Origin: Allochromatium palmeri
Lineage (GTDB): Bacteria > Pseudomonadota > Gammaproteobacteria > Chromatiales > Chromatiaceae
DNA length: 62,737 bases
Assembly (NCBI RefSeq): GCF_009720725.1
Contig: NZ_WNKT01000021.1
Span: forward strand, 1-62,737
Reading direction: 5' to 3'
Both the position numbers and the translations under genes were made by a program. The notes below the pieces were generated by a model that was not told where the DNA came from, ran no database searches, and saw only the letters and a list, made by a program, of their open reading frames with translations. Of this stretch, positions 27,200 to 36,699 are shown one piece after another; within the stretch, counting starts at the first letter, position 1; every line of letters starts with the position of its first letter.

Positions 27200-30100
27200 A
27201 TGACCGACTACGTCCGCTGGCTGAGCGATCTCGGGATGGACGATGTCCCCGTCGTCGGAGGCAAGAACGCCTCTCTCGGCGAGATGATCCAGAATCTGAC
27301 CCATCTCGGCGTGAGTGTGCCGGGCGGCTTTGCCACCACTGCCGACGCCTATCGCGAGTTTCTCGCCAAGGATGGACTCGACGAGCGCATCCAGTCGGTC
27401 CTCGACGCGCTGGACGTGGAAGACGTCAGCGCGCTGGCCGAGGCTGGACCGCGCATCCGTGGCTGGGTGATGGAGCAGCCCTTCCCGGCTGAGCTGGATG
27501 CGGCCATCGATGCGGCCTATGCCAAGCTGACCGCTGAAGCCGGAACCGATGAGGTCTCCTGGGCCGTGCGGTCCTCGGCAACGGCTGAAGATCTGCCGGA
27601 CGCTTCCTTCGCCGGTCAGCAGGAGACCTTCCTCAACGTTCATGGACTCGACAACATCAAGCACCGGATCAAGGAAGTCTTCGCCTCGCTGTTCAACGAC
27701 CGCGCCATCTCCTATCGCGTCCATCAGGGCTTTGAGCATCGGCATGTCGCCCTGTCGGCCGGTATTCAGCGCATGGTGCGCAGTGATCTGGCGTCCTCGG
27801 GTGTGATGTTCACGCTCGACACCGAGTCGGGTTTCCGTGATGCCGTCTTCATCACTGCCAGCTATGGTCTGGGCGAGATGGTCGTGCAGGGCGCGGTCAA
27901 TCCGGACGAGTTCTATGTCCACAAGCCGACGCTGGTCGCGGGGCGTCCGGCGATCCTGCGCCGCACCGTCGGCGACAAGGCCATCCGCATGGTCTACAGC
28001 GATCCAGAACACGATGCGCATGTGAAAACCGAGCCGGTGCCCGAGGAGCTGCGTCCACGCTTCAGCCTCACCGATGACGAGGTCCAGGAACTGGCCAAGC
28101 AGGCGATCCTGATCGAGCAGCATTATGGCCGTCCGATGGACATCGAGTGGGCCAAGGACGGAACCGACGGCAACCTCTATGTCGTCCAGGCGCGTCCTGA
28201 GACGGTCCAGAGCCGCACCGGCAACGTCATCGAGCGTTATATCCTCAAGGGCAAGGGTCCGGTGCTCACGACCGGACGCAGTATCGGCAGCCGTATCGGC
28301 GCCGGTGCCGCGCGCATCGTCGAGAGCATTGCCGACATGAACAAGGTTCAGCCCGGCGATGTGCTCATCACCGACATGACCGACCCCGACTGGGAGCCGG
28401 TGATGAAGCGTGCGGCGGCGATCGTCACCAATCGCGGTGGGCGTACCTGCTTCTCGGGCGACACACGACTTCTGACCAACAAGGGCTTCATGTCCTTCGC
28501 TGAGGTCCATGAGCAGGGTCACGAGGGGCTGAGCGTCCCGGCGCTCGACCGCACCTCGCTCAAGGTCGAATGGAAGCCGGTCGAGGCGGTCATGAAGAAA
28601 CAGGCCAAGACCATCCGGGTCGAGGTTTCGCAGACCGGACGCATGCAGGGCAACACCCTGACCCTAACACCCGATCACAAGATGCTCAATCTCGCTGACG
28701 GCGCGCTCGTCGACACCGAGATGCAGCAGATGCTGGCCGATGAAGACGCCGTGCTGCTGGCCCAGCATCTGCCCGCGCTGGCGAGTTCCACCGGCAAGGA
28801 GCGTTCGCTGGCCTATCTGCTTGGCGGCCTGATGAGCGATGGCCACATCTATCTGAACCGCACCCATGGCGAAGTGACCTTCATCCAGAAGCCGACTGAA
28901 CTCAAGCAGCAGTTCATCGAGCGGATGAATGAAGCACTGGTGGAGAACTATGGCAAACGCTTCAGCGTCTCGACCAAACAGGTCTCGCAAGGCTTCATCC
29001 GTGGCGTTCAGGTCGTTGGTCAGGCCAATGCCTATCGCTGTTATTCCAAGGCCATCGCCGAGGATCTGAGCCGCGAACAGGACACCATTGTCACCACGTT
29101 GCTGAAGTCCGACCGCGAACTGGCCGCGCACTTCCTGGCCGGTCTGATCGACGGCGATGGGTGCTTCAAAAACGGGCGCGTCAACCTCTATGTGTCCGAT
29201 GAAGAAACCCTGCAAGCCGTGATCGTGGCTTGTCTGCGGCTCGGTACCGTGCCTCAGGTCACGCGCAACCGTCATATCCATAACGTGCAGATCGTCGAGC
29301 AGCTCGATCTGATCGGTCGTTATACTCAGCGCGTCGCTTGTCGTGACGAGCGTCAGGTTGGCAGCCGCTTCTTCAACGCCCGTCAACTGTTCGCGCCCAA
29401 CGTCAACTCAGACATCAACAACCGGGTCAGAAAGGGCTATCTGGTCACCGAGCGCGCCATCCGCGAGGCGCTGCCGAAGCTGGAGACCGAACACGCCCAG
29501 CGGCTGCATACCCTGCTGGAGTCGGATCTGCGTCAGGCGCGCGTGCGGCAGGTCGAGGACGGCGACGAGCAAGCCGTCTACAACATCACCGTCGCCGACC
29601 ATCACAACTACATCGTCTTCACTGAGCGCTATACGCCGGTGATGGTCAACAACTGTCACGCGGCGATCATTGCCCGCGAGCTGGGCGTCCCCGCCGTGGT
29701 CGGTTGCAACAATGCCACCGAGATGGTTCAGGAAGGCCAGCCGGTCACGGTGAGCTGTGCCGAGGGTGACACCGGCTTCATCTACGACGGTCAGCTCGAC
29801 TTTGAGTACAAGACTGTGGAACTCTCGGCCATGCCCGAGATCCCGGTCAAGATCATGATGAACGTCGGCAACCCGGATCGGGCCTTTGCGTTCTCGGCCA
29901 CGCCCAACGCCGGTATCGGTCTGGCGCGGCTGGAGTTCATCATCAACAACATGATCGGCATCCATCCCAAGGCGCTGCTCGAATTCGACCAGTTACCGGC
30001 GGATCTCAAGGCGCAGATCGCCCCGCGTATCGCCGCCTATGCCAGCCCGCGCGAGTTCTATGTCGCCAAGCTGGCCGAGGGGATCTCGACACTGGCTGCG

Positions 30101-30781
30101 GCGTTCGCGCCCAACACCGTCATCGTGCGCATGTCGGACTTCAAGTCCAACGAATACGCCAACCTGATCGGCGGTCCGCGCTACGAGCCGGAGGAAGAGA
30201 ACCCGATGATCGGCTTCCGTGGCGCCGGACGTTATGTGGCCGAGAACTTCCGCGACTGCTTCGAGATGGAATGCGAGGCGCTCAAGCGGGTGCGCAACGA
30301 CATGGGGTTGACCAATGTCGAGATCATGATCCCCTTCGTGCGCACCCTGGGTCAGGCCAAGGCCGTCACTGAGGCGCTGTCGGTACAGGGTCTGGAGCGT
30401 GGCAAGGATGGACTGCGGCTGATCATGATGTGCGAGCTGCCGTCCAACGCCGTGCTGGCCGAGGAGTTCCTGGAGTATTTCGACGGCTTCTCGATTGGCT
30501 CCAACGACATGACCCAGCTCACGCTCGGTCTGGACCGCGATTCGAGCCTGGTGGCCGAGCACTTCGACGAGCGCGATCCGGCGGTCAAGAAGATGCTCTC
30601 CATGTCGATCGCCGCCTGCCGCGCTCAGGGCAAGTATGTCGGCATCTGCGGCCAGGGGCCGTCGGACCACAAGGACTTCGCCGACTGGCTGCTCAAGCAG
30701 GGCATCAGCAGCATCTCGCTCAATCCCGACACTGTGATCGACACCTGGCTCTATCTAGCCGAGCAGGCCAAGACGCTCTGA
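27200..30781 (+). CDS. ppsA: phosphoenolpyruvate synthase, intein-containing
   Basis: PEP synthase converts pyruvate and ATP to PEP, AMP and phosphate, feeding gluconeogenesis. The precursor has 1193 residues; removing the 402-residue intein leaves 791, matching E. coli PpsA (792). The ATP-grasp-like N-domain includes [20 protein letters not shown]. The swivelling domain is split as GGRT / [17 protein letters not shown], so the intein separates the catalytic His418 (spliced numbering) from its domain. The C-terminal barrel has the [19 protein letters not shown] and [10 protein letters not shown] motifs. The ATG at 27200 has GGAG at 27186-27189. Activity should require splicing. Confidence 0.95.
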   Translation: MTDYVRWLSDLGMDDVPVVGGKNASLGEMIQNLTHLGVSVPGGFATTADAYREFLAKDGLDERIQSVLDALDVEDVSALAEAGPRIRGWVMEQPFPAELDAAIDAAYAKLTAEAGTDEVSWAVRSSATAEDLPDASFAGQQETFLNVHGLDNIKHRIKEVFASLFNDRAISYRVHQGFEHRHVALSAGIQRMVRSDLASSGVMFTLDTESGFRDAVFITASYGLGEMVVQGAVNPDEFYVHKPTLVAGRPAILRRTVGDKAIRMVYSDPEHDAHVKTEPVPEELRPRFSLTDDEVQELAKQAILIEQHYGRPMDIEWAKDGTDGNLYVVQARPETVQSRTGNVIERYILKGKGPVLTTGRSIGSRIGAGAARIVESIADMNKVQPGDVLITDMTDPDWEPVMKRAAAIVTNRGGRTCFSGDTRLLTNKGFMSFAEVHEQGHEGLSVPALDRTSLKVEWKPVEAVMKKQAKTIRVEVSQTGRMQGNTLTLTPDHKMLNLADGALVDTEMQQMLADEDAVLLAQHLPALASSTGKERSLAYLLGGLMSDGHIYLNRTHGEVTFIQKPTELKQQFIERMNEALVENYGKRFSVSTKQVSQGFIRGVQVVGQANAYRCYSKAIAEDLSREQDTIVTTLLKSDRELAAHFLAGLIDGDGCFKNGRVNLYVSDEETLQAVIVACLRLGTVPQVTRNRHIHNVQIVEQLDLIGRYTQRVACRDERQVGSRFFNARQLFAPNVNSDINNRVRKGYLVTERAIREALPKLETEHAQRLHTLLESDLRQARVRQVEDGDEQAVYNITVADHHNYIVFTERYTPVMVNNCHAAIIARELGVPAVVGCNNATEMVQEGQPVTVSCAEGDTGFIYDGQLDFEYKTVELSAMPEIPVKIMMNVGNPDRAFAFSATPNAGIGLARLEFIINNMIGIHPKALLEFDQLPADLKAQIAPRIAAYASPREFYVAKLAEGISTLAAAFAPNTVIVRMSDFKSNEYANLIGGPRYEPEEENPMIGFRGAGRYVAENFRDCFEMECEALKRVRNDMGLTNVEIMIPFVRTLGQAKAVTEALSVQGLERGKDGLRLIMMCELPSNAVLAEEFLEYFDGFSIGSNDMTQLTLGLDRDSSLVAEHFDERDPAVKKMLSMSIAACRAQGKYVGICGQGPSDHKDFADWLLKQGISSISLNPDTVIDTWLYLAEQAKTL
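28448..29653 (+). mobile_element. intein with LAGLIDADG homing endonuclease (402 residues)
   Basis: The intein runs from Cys1 ([13 protein letters not shown], block A) to the terminal Asn before the +1 Cys of CHAAII. Block B is TLTPDHKML with the conserved T-x-x-H-like arrangement, block F is [15 protein letters not shown] and block G is TPVMVNN. The penultimate residue is Asn instead of the usual His. Two endonuclease motifs, [10 protein letters not shown] and [10 protein letters not shown], both retain the catalytic Asp and Gly, so the homing endonuclease looks intact. It is in frame and inserted two residues before no other interruption, exactly at the catalytic histidine site (Cys+1, His+2). 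Confidence 0.95.
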
Positions 30782-30808
30782 TCCGGCGCGTTCAAGGTCG
30801 GTGCAACG

Positions 30809-30836
30809 AAAATCCCCCGCTTGGGGGATTTTTTGT
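30809..30836 (+). terminator. rho-independent terminator of ppsA
   Basis: AAAATCCCCC, a GCTT loop and GGGGGATTTTTT form a strong stem followed by T residues, starting 28 bases after the ppsA stop. The sequence is nearly symmetrical. Confidence 0.9.
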
Positions 30837-30920
30837 TGGCGCGGACTTGCGACGAAGATTGCGGCCTCTGTTCGGCTTTGCCAGAATCTCTGGCTGAACA
30901 CATCGAACCCGAGGTCTTCC

Positions 30921-31145
30921 ATGCAGATCGAAGCCGAGGTCTCACGAGACGGCATCCTCACGGCCAAAGTCCCGGCGCGGTATCGCGGAAAGCATGTGCG
31001 CATCCGCATTGAGGACCGTGACAGCCCAGCGTCATCGCAATGGCAAGCCTTGTCCGCCATGCTCGACGAGATCGAGGCAGCTGACATTCCGCGCCGCAGC
31101 CATCACGAAATACTGGACACCGTGCGCGACTTCCGCGAGTCGTGA
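30921..31145 (+). CDS. antitoxin of a PIN-type toxin-antitoxin pair
   Basis: A 74-residue protein: an N-terminal beta-rich segment (MQIEAEVSRDGILTAKVP...RVRIED) resembling an AbrB/MazE-like DNA-binding half-fold, then an acidic helical tail (LSAMLDEIEAADIP) that would wrap the toxin. ATG at 30921 is preceded by GAGG (30911-30914). Its TGA overlaps the toxin ATG (TGATG). Type assignment rests on size, arrangement and the toxin next door. Confidence 0.72.
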   Translation: MQIEAEVSRDGILTAKVPARYRGKHVRIRIEDRDSPASSQWQALSAMLDEIEAADIPRRSHHEILDTVRDFRES

Positions 31146-31555
31146 TGAAACTCGCCTATGTCGATACCTGTGTGTGGATCACCCTGATCGAAGGCTTGGA
31201 CCGCTATCGACCGCCGATCCGTGCCGCGCTGGCGAGCTTGGCCGAGGATGGCTGGGAATTCTGCGCCTCTGACGCCGTGCGGCTGGAAGTCCTGATTCGA
31301 CCGCAGCGCCTGAGGCAGGATCGGCTGATCGAGCTGTATCGTGGTCTGCTCGACACCAGTCGGACCTTGAGCATTCCGGCAACAGTGTTCGCCGATGCGC
31401 TGACCGTGGCGCGTGTCGATGGACTGAAGGCGATGGATGCCGTGCATGTGGGGATCGCCAGACATCACGGGTGCGGACGCTTCGTCACCACCGACCCGCA
31501 TTTCAATTCCCTGCAAACGATTGAGCCTGTCTGGATTGCGCTTCCAGCGGATTGA
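31145..31555 (+). CDS. PIN-domain ribonuclease toxin (VapC-like)
   Basis: A 136-residue PIN domain RNase. The four acidic metal ligands are visible: D in AYVDTCVWI, E in RLEVLIRP, D in KAMDAVHVGIA and D in TTDPHFN. Such toxins cleave initiator tRNA or rRNA when the antitoxin is lost. Translation is coupled to the antitoxin through the TGATG overlap. It ends one base before the stop of the exporter gene on the other strand. Confidence 0.85.
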   Translation: MKLAYVDTCVWITLIEGLDRYRPPIRAALASLAEDGWEFCASDAVRLEVLIRPQRLRQDRLIELYRGLLDTSRTLSIPATVFADALTVARVDGLKAMDAVHVGIARHHGCGRFVTTDPHFNSLQTIEPVWIALPAD

Positions 31556-32776
31556 TCAGCAGTGCTGTTTTTGCTCCTTGCCCGACTGATTCGAAGCCTG
31601 TTCAGGATTGGACGATGACTCACTCGACGCCTCCAAGTCTAACGCCGAGTCGCTGGGTTGAGTATCGTGCTCTTCAGGCGCGTCGAGCGTCCCCTGAGTG
31701 ACCTGCTCGACCAGCAATTCCCCCACCTCGGGCAGCACATCGGCGAACTCGACGCCATAAATCTCCCAGATCGAGATCAGGAGCGAGGCAATCACCGGAC
31801 CGATGAAGAGTCCCGGCAGCCCGAACATGAAGAGACCACCGAGCGTGCTGAAGAAAATCATCAGCTCGTGCATCTTGGTGTCCTTGCCGACCAGGATCGG
31901 GCGCAGCAGATTGTCCAGGCTACCGACGATCAGACCACAGAAGAGTCCGAGCAGAACGCCCGTCAGCACCGCGCCCTGGAAGATGAGGATGATCACGGCG
32001 GGAATCCACACCAGCGCCGCGCCGACATTGGGGATGATCGACAGCAGCGCCATCACCGTCCCCCAAAAGACGGCGTTGTCGATTCCGGCGACAGCAAAGG
32101 CGATGCCGGCCAGGCTGCCCTGCAGCAGTCCGATGAACAATGACCCCTTGAGCGTCGCGCGCGTCACTGAGGTGAACTTGTCGAGCAGCAGACGCTCATC
32201 GCGGGTCTGGAGCGGCAGGTAATAGAGCAGCTTGAGGATGAGCTTCGGCCCGTCCATCAGCAGGAAGAACAGGCTGTAGAGCAGCACGAAGGTCAGGAAG
32301 ATGAAGTTGGCGGTCTTGAGCGTGGCCGACGACACCCAGTCGACGAGGAGCTTGCTGATGATGGTTGCCACCTGCCCGGCTTGTTCGAGGATCAGGCCGC
32401 GATGCAGGATGACCTCGTCGTAGAAAGGGAGATGTTGGAGCACGGCCATGAAGTCGGTCGGATCCTCGATCACGCCCCGGACCCAGATCGTGATCAGTTC
32501 ACTGACATCCAGTGCCTGGCCGATCAGCACCGTGATCAGGAAGATCGCTGGGATCAGCACCATGACCGCGATCAGCAGCAGGGTCAGGAGTGAGGCGACC
32601 GGCGCGCTACAGCTGAGCCGGGCTTGCAGCCGCAGATAGAGCGGACGCGCAAGGGCACTGAAGATCCCGGCGAGCAGGAGTGTCATCAGGAACGGCTGGA
32701 TCATGGCCAGGAAGAGCGCCGAGATCCCGAGCGCCATCAAAATGATGACAGATTTGGTCAGTGTATCTTGGGTCAT
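31556..32776 (-). CDS. AI-2E family (PerM-type) transporter
   Basis: A multi-helix membrane protein of the AI-2E transporter superfamily, with the family layout: paired N-terminal helices (SVIILMALGISALFLAMIQPFL), a central amphipathic region, the GSLFIGLLQGSLAGIAFAVAG helix and the SIIPNVGAALVWIPA segment. The hydrophilic C-terminus is rich in Glu, Ser and Gln. The ATG at 32776 (MTQDTLTKS) has GGAG nine bases upstream, so the longer frame is not used. Members export AI-2, or act as Na+/H+ antiporters; the substrate here is unknown. Confidence 0.85.
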   Translation of the reverse strand: MTQDTLTKSVIILMALGISALFLAMIQPFLMTLLLAGIFSALARPLYLRLQARLSCSAPVASLLTLLLIAVMVLIPAIFLITVLIGQALDVSELITIWVRGVIEDPTDFMAVLQHLPFYDEVILHRGLILEQAGQVATIISKLLVDWVSSATLKTANFIFLTFVLLYSLFFLLMDGPKLILKLLYYLPLQTRDERLLLDKFTSVTRATLKGSLFIGLLQGSLAGIAFAVAGIDNAVFWGTVMALLSIIPNVGAALVWIPAVIILIFQGAVLTGVLLGLFCGLIVGSLDNLLRPILVGKDTKMHELMIFFSTLGGLFMFGLPGLFIGPVIASLLISIWEIYGVEFADVLPEVGELLVEQVTQGTLDAPEEHDTQPSDSALDLEASSESSSNPEQASNQSGKEQKQHC

Positions 32777-32963
32777 GACAGCGGACTCCGGGAGTTGATA
32801 CCTAGCGGGAAGCATCGCGCACACCCCAACCCAGGCGGCTAAACTGTGTCTGACTTGGTTGGCATGGGTTTTTCCCAGTCACGCCATTCCGGCTTGCCTG
32901 GCATCAAAGATCCTGCCCATTACAGTTCGATTCTAGCCTGAGATTCCGCACGGAAACGAGACT

Positions 32964-33857
32964 ATGACTGCATATCGTTTGTACTCGCTTGCTGCACTTC
33001 TTGCCGGTGGCCTCCTGGCGGGTTTTACCACCACGGCTGCTGACCTGCCCGAGATCAAGGCCAGAGGCGAACTGCGCCATCTCGGTATTCGCTACGCCAA
33101 CTTCGTAACCGGCACCGGCGACGGCTTCGACGCCGAGCTGACGCAAGGATTTGCCGATTACCTGGGCGTGGATTACACACTGGTCTACAGTGACTTCTAT
33201 TCGGTGATCCGTGATCTGCTCGGCAAGAATGTGGTGCGTTCGGGCGACAGCGTGACTCTGGAGGGCGACTTCCCCATCAAGGGCGACATGATCGCAAGTG
33301 GCTTCACGGTCTTGCCCTGGCGAGAGCAGATCCTGCTCTATTCCGAGCCGACCTTCCCCTCGCAGGTGATGCTGATCGCCCGCGCCGACTCACCAATCCG
33401 GCCGATCCAAGGCAGCGAAGATTTGGCTAAGGACATCCAGGAGACCAAGGCGCTCATCGGCAGCCAAAGTCTGCTGGTCATGGAAAAGACCTGTCTGGAT
33501 CCGGCGAACTATGGTTTACAGGGACAGGGAATCGAGCTGCGTGTCTATACCAAGAGCAGTAATATCAACGAAATGGTGCCCGCTTTGCTGCACCTGGAGG
33601 CGGATCTGTCGCTCCTGGACGTTCCGGACCTCATGCTCGACATGCAGAAGTGGGCCGGAACCTTCAAGGTCATCGGCCCTATCTCAGAGGAACAGACGCT
33701 GGCCGCAGCCTTCCCCAAGGATGCGCCGCAGCTGCGCGACGCTTTCAACGACTATCTGCGCCAGATCAAGGTCAACGGAACCTATGATCGTCTGGTGCAA
33801 AAATACTATCCAGGCGCGCGAAGCTATTTTCCCGCCTTCTTTGCCGAACAGAACTGA
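32964..33857 (+). CDS. periplasmic solute-binding protein, family 3
   Basis: A 297-residue SBP_bac_3-type protein with a signal peptide (SLAALLAGGLLAGFTTTAA). The mature lobe begins EIKARGELRHLGI, and includes FDAELTQGFADYLGVDY and a conserved AFPKDAPQLRDAFNDYLRQI terminus. No ABC permease or ATPase adjoins. Instead a membrane PAS-GGDEF-EAL protein starts 17 bases downstream, so the likely role is to present a ligand to that receptor (inference), as in other SBP-receptor pairs. Confidence 0.85.
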   Translation: MTAYRLYSLAALLAGGLLAGFTTTAADLPEIKARGELRHLGIRYANFVTGTGDGFDAELTQGFADYLGVDYTLVYSDFYSVIRDLLGKNVVRSGDSVTLEGDFPIKGDMIASGFTVLPWREQILLYSEPTFPSQVMLIARADSPIRPIQGSEDLAKDIQETKALIGSQSLLVMEKTCLDPANYGLQGQGIELRVYTKSSNINEMVPALLHLEADLSLLDVPDLMLDMQKWAGTFKVIGPISEEQTLAAAFPKDAPQLRDAFNDYLRQIKVNGTYDRLVQKYYPGARSYFPAFFAEQN

Positions 33858-33874
33858 GATGAGGGGAAAGGGCG

Positions 33875-36601
33875 ATGACATCCTGGCCGAAACGCCGACA
33901 CGGATGGCTGGTTCTGGCCGCCGCTGCCTTTTCCCTCTACCTGGCGCTCCTGCTAGCGAACGCCTACCAATCCAACGGTCAATTGCGCGCCGCCGCCGAG
34001 ATGCGCCTGTTTGCCGAGGCGCAGCAAACCGCCACTCTGATGAGCGACTTTCTGGCGGACCAGGAAAGTTTCGTACTCGACCTCGCAGAGGTGCAGTCGA
34101 TCGAGACCTTTCTCGTCAACAAGGCCCTCGGCATGTCGATGCGCTATGGACTGAACGCCAATCTCTCAGCGATCGAGGAGAGCTTCCGTCGCAAACTCAC
34201 ACAGAAGCGCCTGCTTGGCGCACCTGTCTACGAGCGCCTGCTCTATTTCGACGAAGAGGGTCTTTTGATCGTCGATACTAATCCAGGGCATCCGATCGAC
34301 GCGCCTATCAGCGGTCATGATCCAGAAGCCAAGCTCATCATCGACGAGGAGAACGGTAAGATCCTTGCCGCCGCACCCGTCGACTACCATGGCCAACCGC
34401 ACGGCACCGTAATCACGGTATCCAGCCTCGATCTACTCTCACGCTATCTGACCTCGTCCACAGCCAACCTGGGCTTTTGGCAGTTTCTCATCACCAAAAC
34501 GGGACGGGTACTGACGGATGACAGCAGAACTGGGTTGGGCGGCGCACCTTCTCCGACCCTCGCCGGGATCCCACCGGCAAAGCTGATCCCTATCGGCGAG
34601 CGTCCGAAGCTCGCCATGACTCCACTGGCCGCCGACTTCGATCTGGTCTTGCGCATCCCCGTCGCGCACACCGAGCTCTCAGTCATCACAGCGCTGCCCG
34701 CCTCGCTGCTCTATGGACACATCACCTCGCAGAGAGTCCTCTACTTCGCCAGCAGCGTACCGCCGATTCTTTTGCTCTCGGCGCTCTGGATCAGTCGCAT
34801 GCGTCAGCGCACCCAACGCCTCGAGGCCGATGTCCGCGAGTCCAACCGCGACCGCGCGGAACTCAAGGACCGCAACGATGCATTGACCGCCGAGATTGTC
34901 CGACGTCAAACACTGGAGCGGCAGTTGCGCGAAAGCGAGGAACGCTACCGCATGTATATCGAGCATGCTCCAGAAGGCATCTTTGTTGCAGATAATCTCG
35001 GGCGCTTCGTGGATGCCAATCCCTCGGCGTGTGCCATGGTCGGCTACAGCCGCTCCGAGCTGCTCAGGATGACCGTCACCGATCTTTCACCGCCGGACCA
35101 GGTTAGCGTGTACCTTGCCGCGTTCGAGCAAATCCTGGCCAATGGTCGGCACGAGCTGGAGATCACTCTGCGTCGCAAGGAGGGCCACGACATCGTTGGC
35201 AGCCTGCGTGCAATCACCTTGCCCGGTGATTTCGTCATGGGTTTCTGCACGGACATCACGGCGCGTAAGCTTGCCGAAGAGCAGATCCATAATCTGGCCT
35301 ATTTCGATCCACTGACTGAACTCCCGAATCGTCGCCTTCTCCTTGACCGCCTGCGCCAGACAATGGTCGTAAGCAGTCGACATCAGGAATATGGCGCCTT
35401 GCTCATGATCGATCTGGATCATTTCAAGGATCTCAATGACACCCAGGGCCATGACATCGGGGATCGCCTGCTGACTGAGGTCGCTCGTCGCCTCACCGCG
35501 AGCGTGCGGCGCGAGGACACGGTCGCTCGGTTGGGCGGGGACGAATATGTCATCGTCGCGGGTGAACTCGGAACAGATGAATCCGGGGCGGCGCTGCTGG
35601 CTGAGCAGATCGCCGAGCAGATCCACTGTGCGCTCGGCCGACCCTATATGTTGGAGGAGGGACGCCTCACGTATCACAGCTCCGCCAGTGTTGGCGTGAC
35701 CTTGTTTTGCGGCCAGGAGATCGGCGTCGAGCTGCTGCTCAAGCAAGCGGATGTCGCCCTTTACCAAGCCAAGTATGCGGGTCGCAACACCATCCGCTTT
35801 TTCAATCCAGACATGCAAGCCGCCATCGACGCCCGGGCGACGCTGGAAACGGCCTTGCGACGCGCTATGAACTCCGACGAGTTAAGCCTCTATTTTCAAC
35901 CGCAAGTGGATCGCGACGGACGTGTGATCGGCGCCGAGGCACTGCTGCGCTGGCTACCGTCCGACGCCGAGCCCATTTCTCCGACGCGCTTCATTCCCTT
36001 GGCCGAAGAGACCGGACTCATCATCCCGATCGGTCTCTGGGTGCTTGAGCAGGCCTGCGCACAGTTAGGTGCCTGGCAGGCAGATGCCAGCACACGAGAG
36101 CTGGTGCTCTCAATCAATGTCAGTGCCTGCCAGTTCCACCAGCCAGACTTCGTCGTCCAGGTACAGGAAACGATCGCTGAATTCGGAATCGATGCGACAC
36201 ATCTGAAGCTCGAACTGACCGAGAGTCTGGTGCTCGACCGCATCGATCAGGTCATTGCGCGCATGCACATGCTCAAGGATCTCGGTGTAAGCTTTTCACT
36301 CGACGACTTCGGAACCGGCTACTCATCGTTGTCGTATCTCAAGCGGCTCCCGATCGACCAGGTCAAGATCGACCAGTCGTTCGTGCGAGATCTCGCGCAC
36401 GACCAGAACGACGCGGCCATCGTGCGGGCTGTGCTGGCCATGAGCCGGTCGCTGGGGTTGAATGTCATCGCCGAGGGTGTCGAGACCGCGGAGCAGTTCG
36501 ACTTCCTGCTCAGTCACGGTTGCGAGCAGTTCCAGGGCTACTTGTTCGGCAAACCAGCCCCAATCGACGATTTTCCAGCCAAGGTCATAGGGGTAGGATG
36601 A
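33875..36601 (+). CDS. membrane sensor with PAS, GGDEF and EAL domains
   Basis: A 908-residue cyclic-di-GMP enzyme. The N-terminus has a membrane helix (residues 11-30), a periplasmic dCACHE/PDC-like sensor to about residue 285 and a second helix (VLYFASSVPPILLLSALWIS). A PAS domain follows (about 350-470), then GGDEF with G554-G555-D556-E557-Y558 and EAL at 688-690. EAL catalytic segments ELTESLVLD, DDFGTGYSSLSYLKRLPID and AEGVET are complete. The Tyr at the fifth GGDEF position is unusual but may retain activity. GAGGGGAAAGG precedes the ATG. It is co-transcribed with the solute-binding protein. Confidence 0.9.
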   Translation: MTSWPKRRHGWLVLAAAAFSLYLALLLANAYQSNGQLRAAAEMRLFAEAQQTATLMSDFLADQESFVLDLAEVQSIETFLVNKALGMSMRYGLNANLSAIEESFRRKLTQKRLLGAPVYERLLYFDEEGLLIVDTNPGHPIDAPISGHDPEAKLIIDEENGKILAAAPVDYHGQPHGTVITVSSLDLLSRYLTSSTANLGFWQFLITKTGRVLTDDSRTGLGGAPSPTLAGIPPAKLIPIGERPKLAMTPLAADFDLVLRIPVAHTELSVITALPASLLYGHITSQRVLYFASSVPPILLLSALWISRMRQRTQRLEADVRESNRDRAELKDRNDALTAEIVRRQTLERQLRESEERYRMYIEHAPEGIFVADNLGRFVDANPSACAMVGYSRSELLRMTVTDLSPPDQVSVYLAAFEQILANGRHELEITLRRKEGHDIVGSLRAITLPGDFVMGFCTDITARKLAEEQIHNLAYFDPLTELPNRRLLLDRLRQTMVVSSRHQEYGALLMIDLDHFKDLNDTQGHDIGDRLLTEVARRLTASVRREDTVARLGGDEYVIVAGELGTDESGAALLAEQIAEQIHCALGRPYMLEEGRLTYHSSASVGVTLFCGQEIGVELLLKQADVALYQAKYAGRNTIRFFNPDMQAAIDARATLETALRRAMNSDELSLYFQPQVDRDGRVIGAEALLRWLPSDAEPISPTRFIPLAEETGLIIPIGLWVLEQACAQLGAWQADASTRELVLSINVSACQFHQPDFVVQVQETIAEFGIDATHLKLELTESLVLDRIDQVIARMHMLKDLGVSFSLDDFGTGYSSLSYLKRLPIDQVKIDQSFVRDLAHDQNDAAIVRAVLAMSRSLGLNVIAEGVETAEQFDFLLSHGCEQFQGYLFGKPAPIDDFPAKVIGVG

Positions 36602-36638
36602 CAGCTGCTGTTCGGGGTAAGCCAACATCAGTGCAAGA

Positions 36639-36669
36639 GTAACGGCCCGCGCGCCGGCGCGCCCGTTAC
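36639..36669. repeat. stem-loop downstream of the GGDEF-EAL gene
   Basis: GTAACGG (36639-36645) pairs with CCGTTAC (36663-36669), enclosing a GC-rich inner stem. It begins 38 bases after the GGDEF-EAL stop and 31 bases before the next GTG start. There is no U-tract, so an attenuating or RNA-stabilising hairpin is more likely than a classical terminator. Confidence 0.5.
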
Positions 36670-36699
36670 AAAACACCGTCCAGACATGGAGTCCAGCTC

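Noticed and set aside
27167-28522. Minus-strand frame of 451 codons opposite ppsA
   Set aside because: Antisense shadow; ppsA and intein are conserved on the plus strand.
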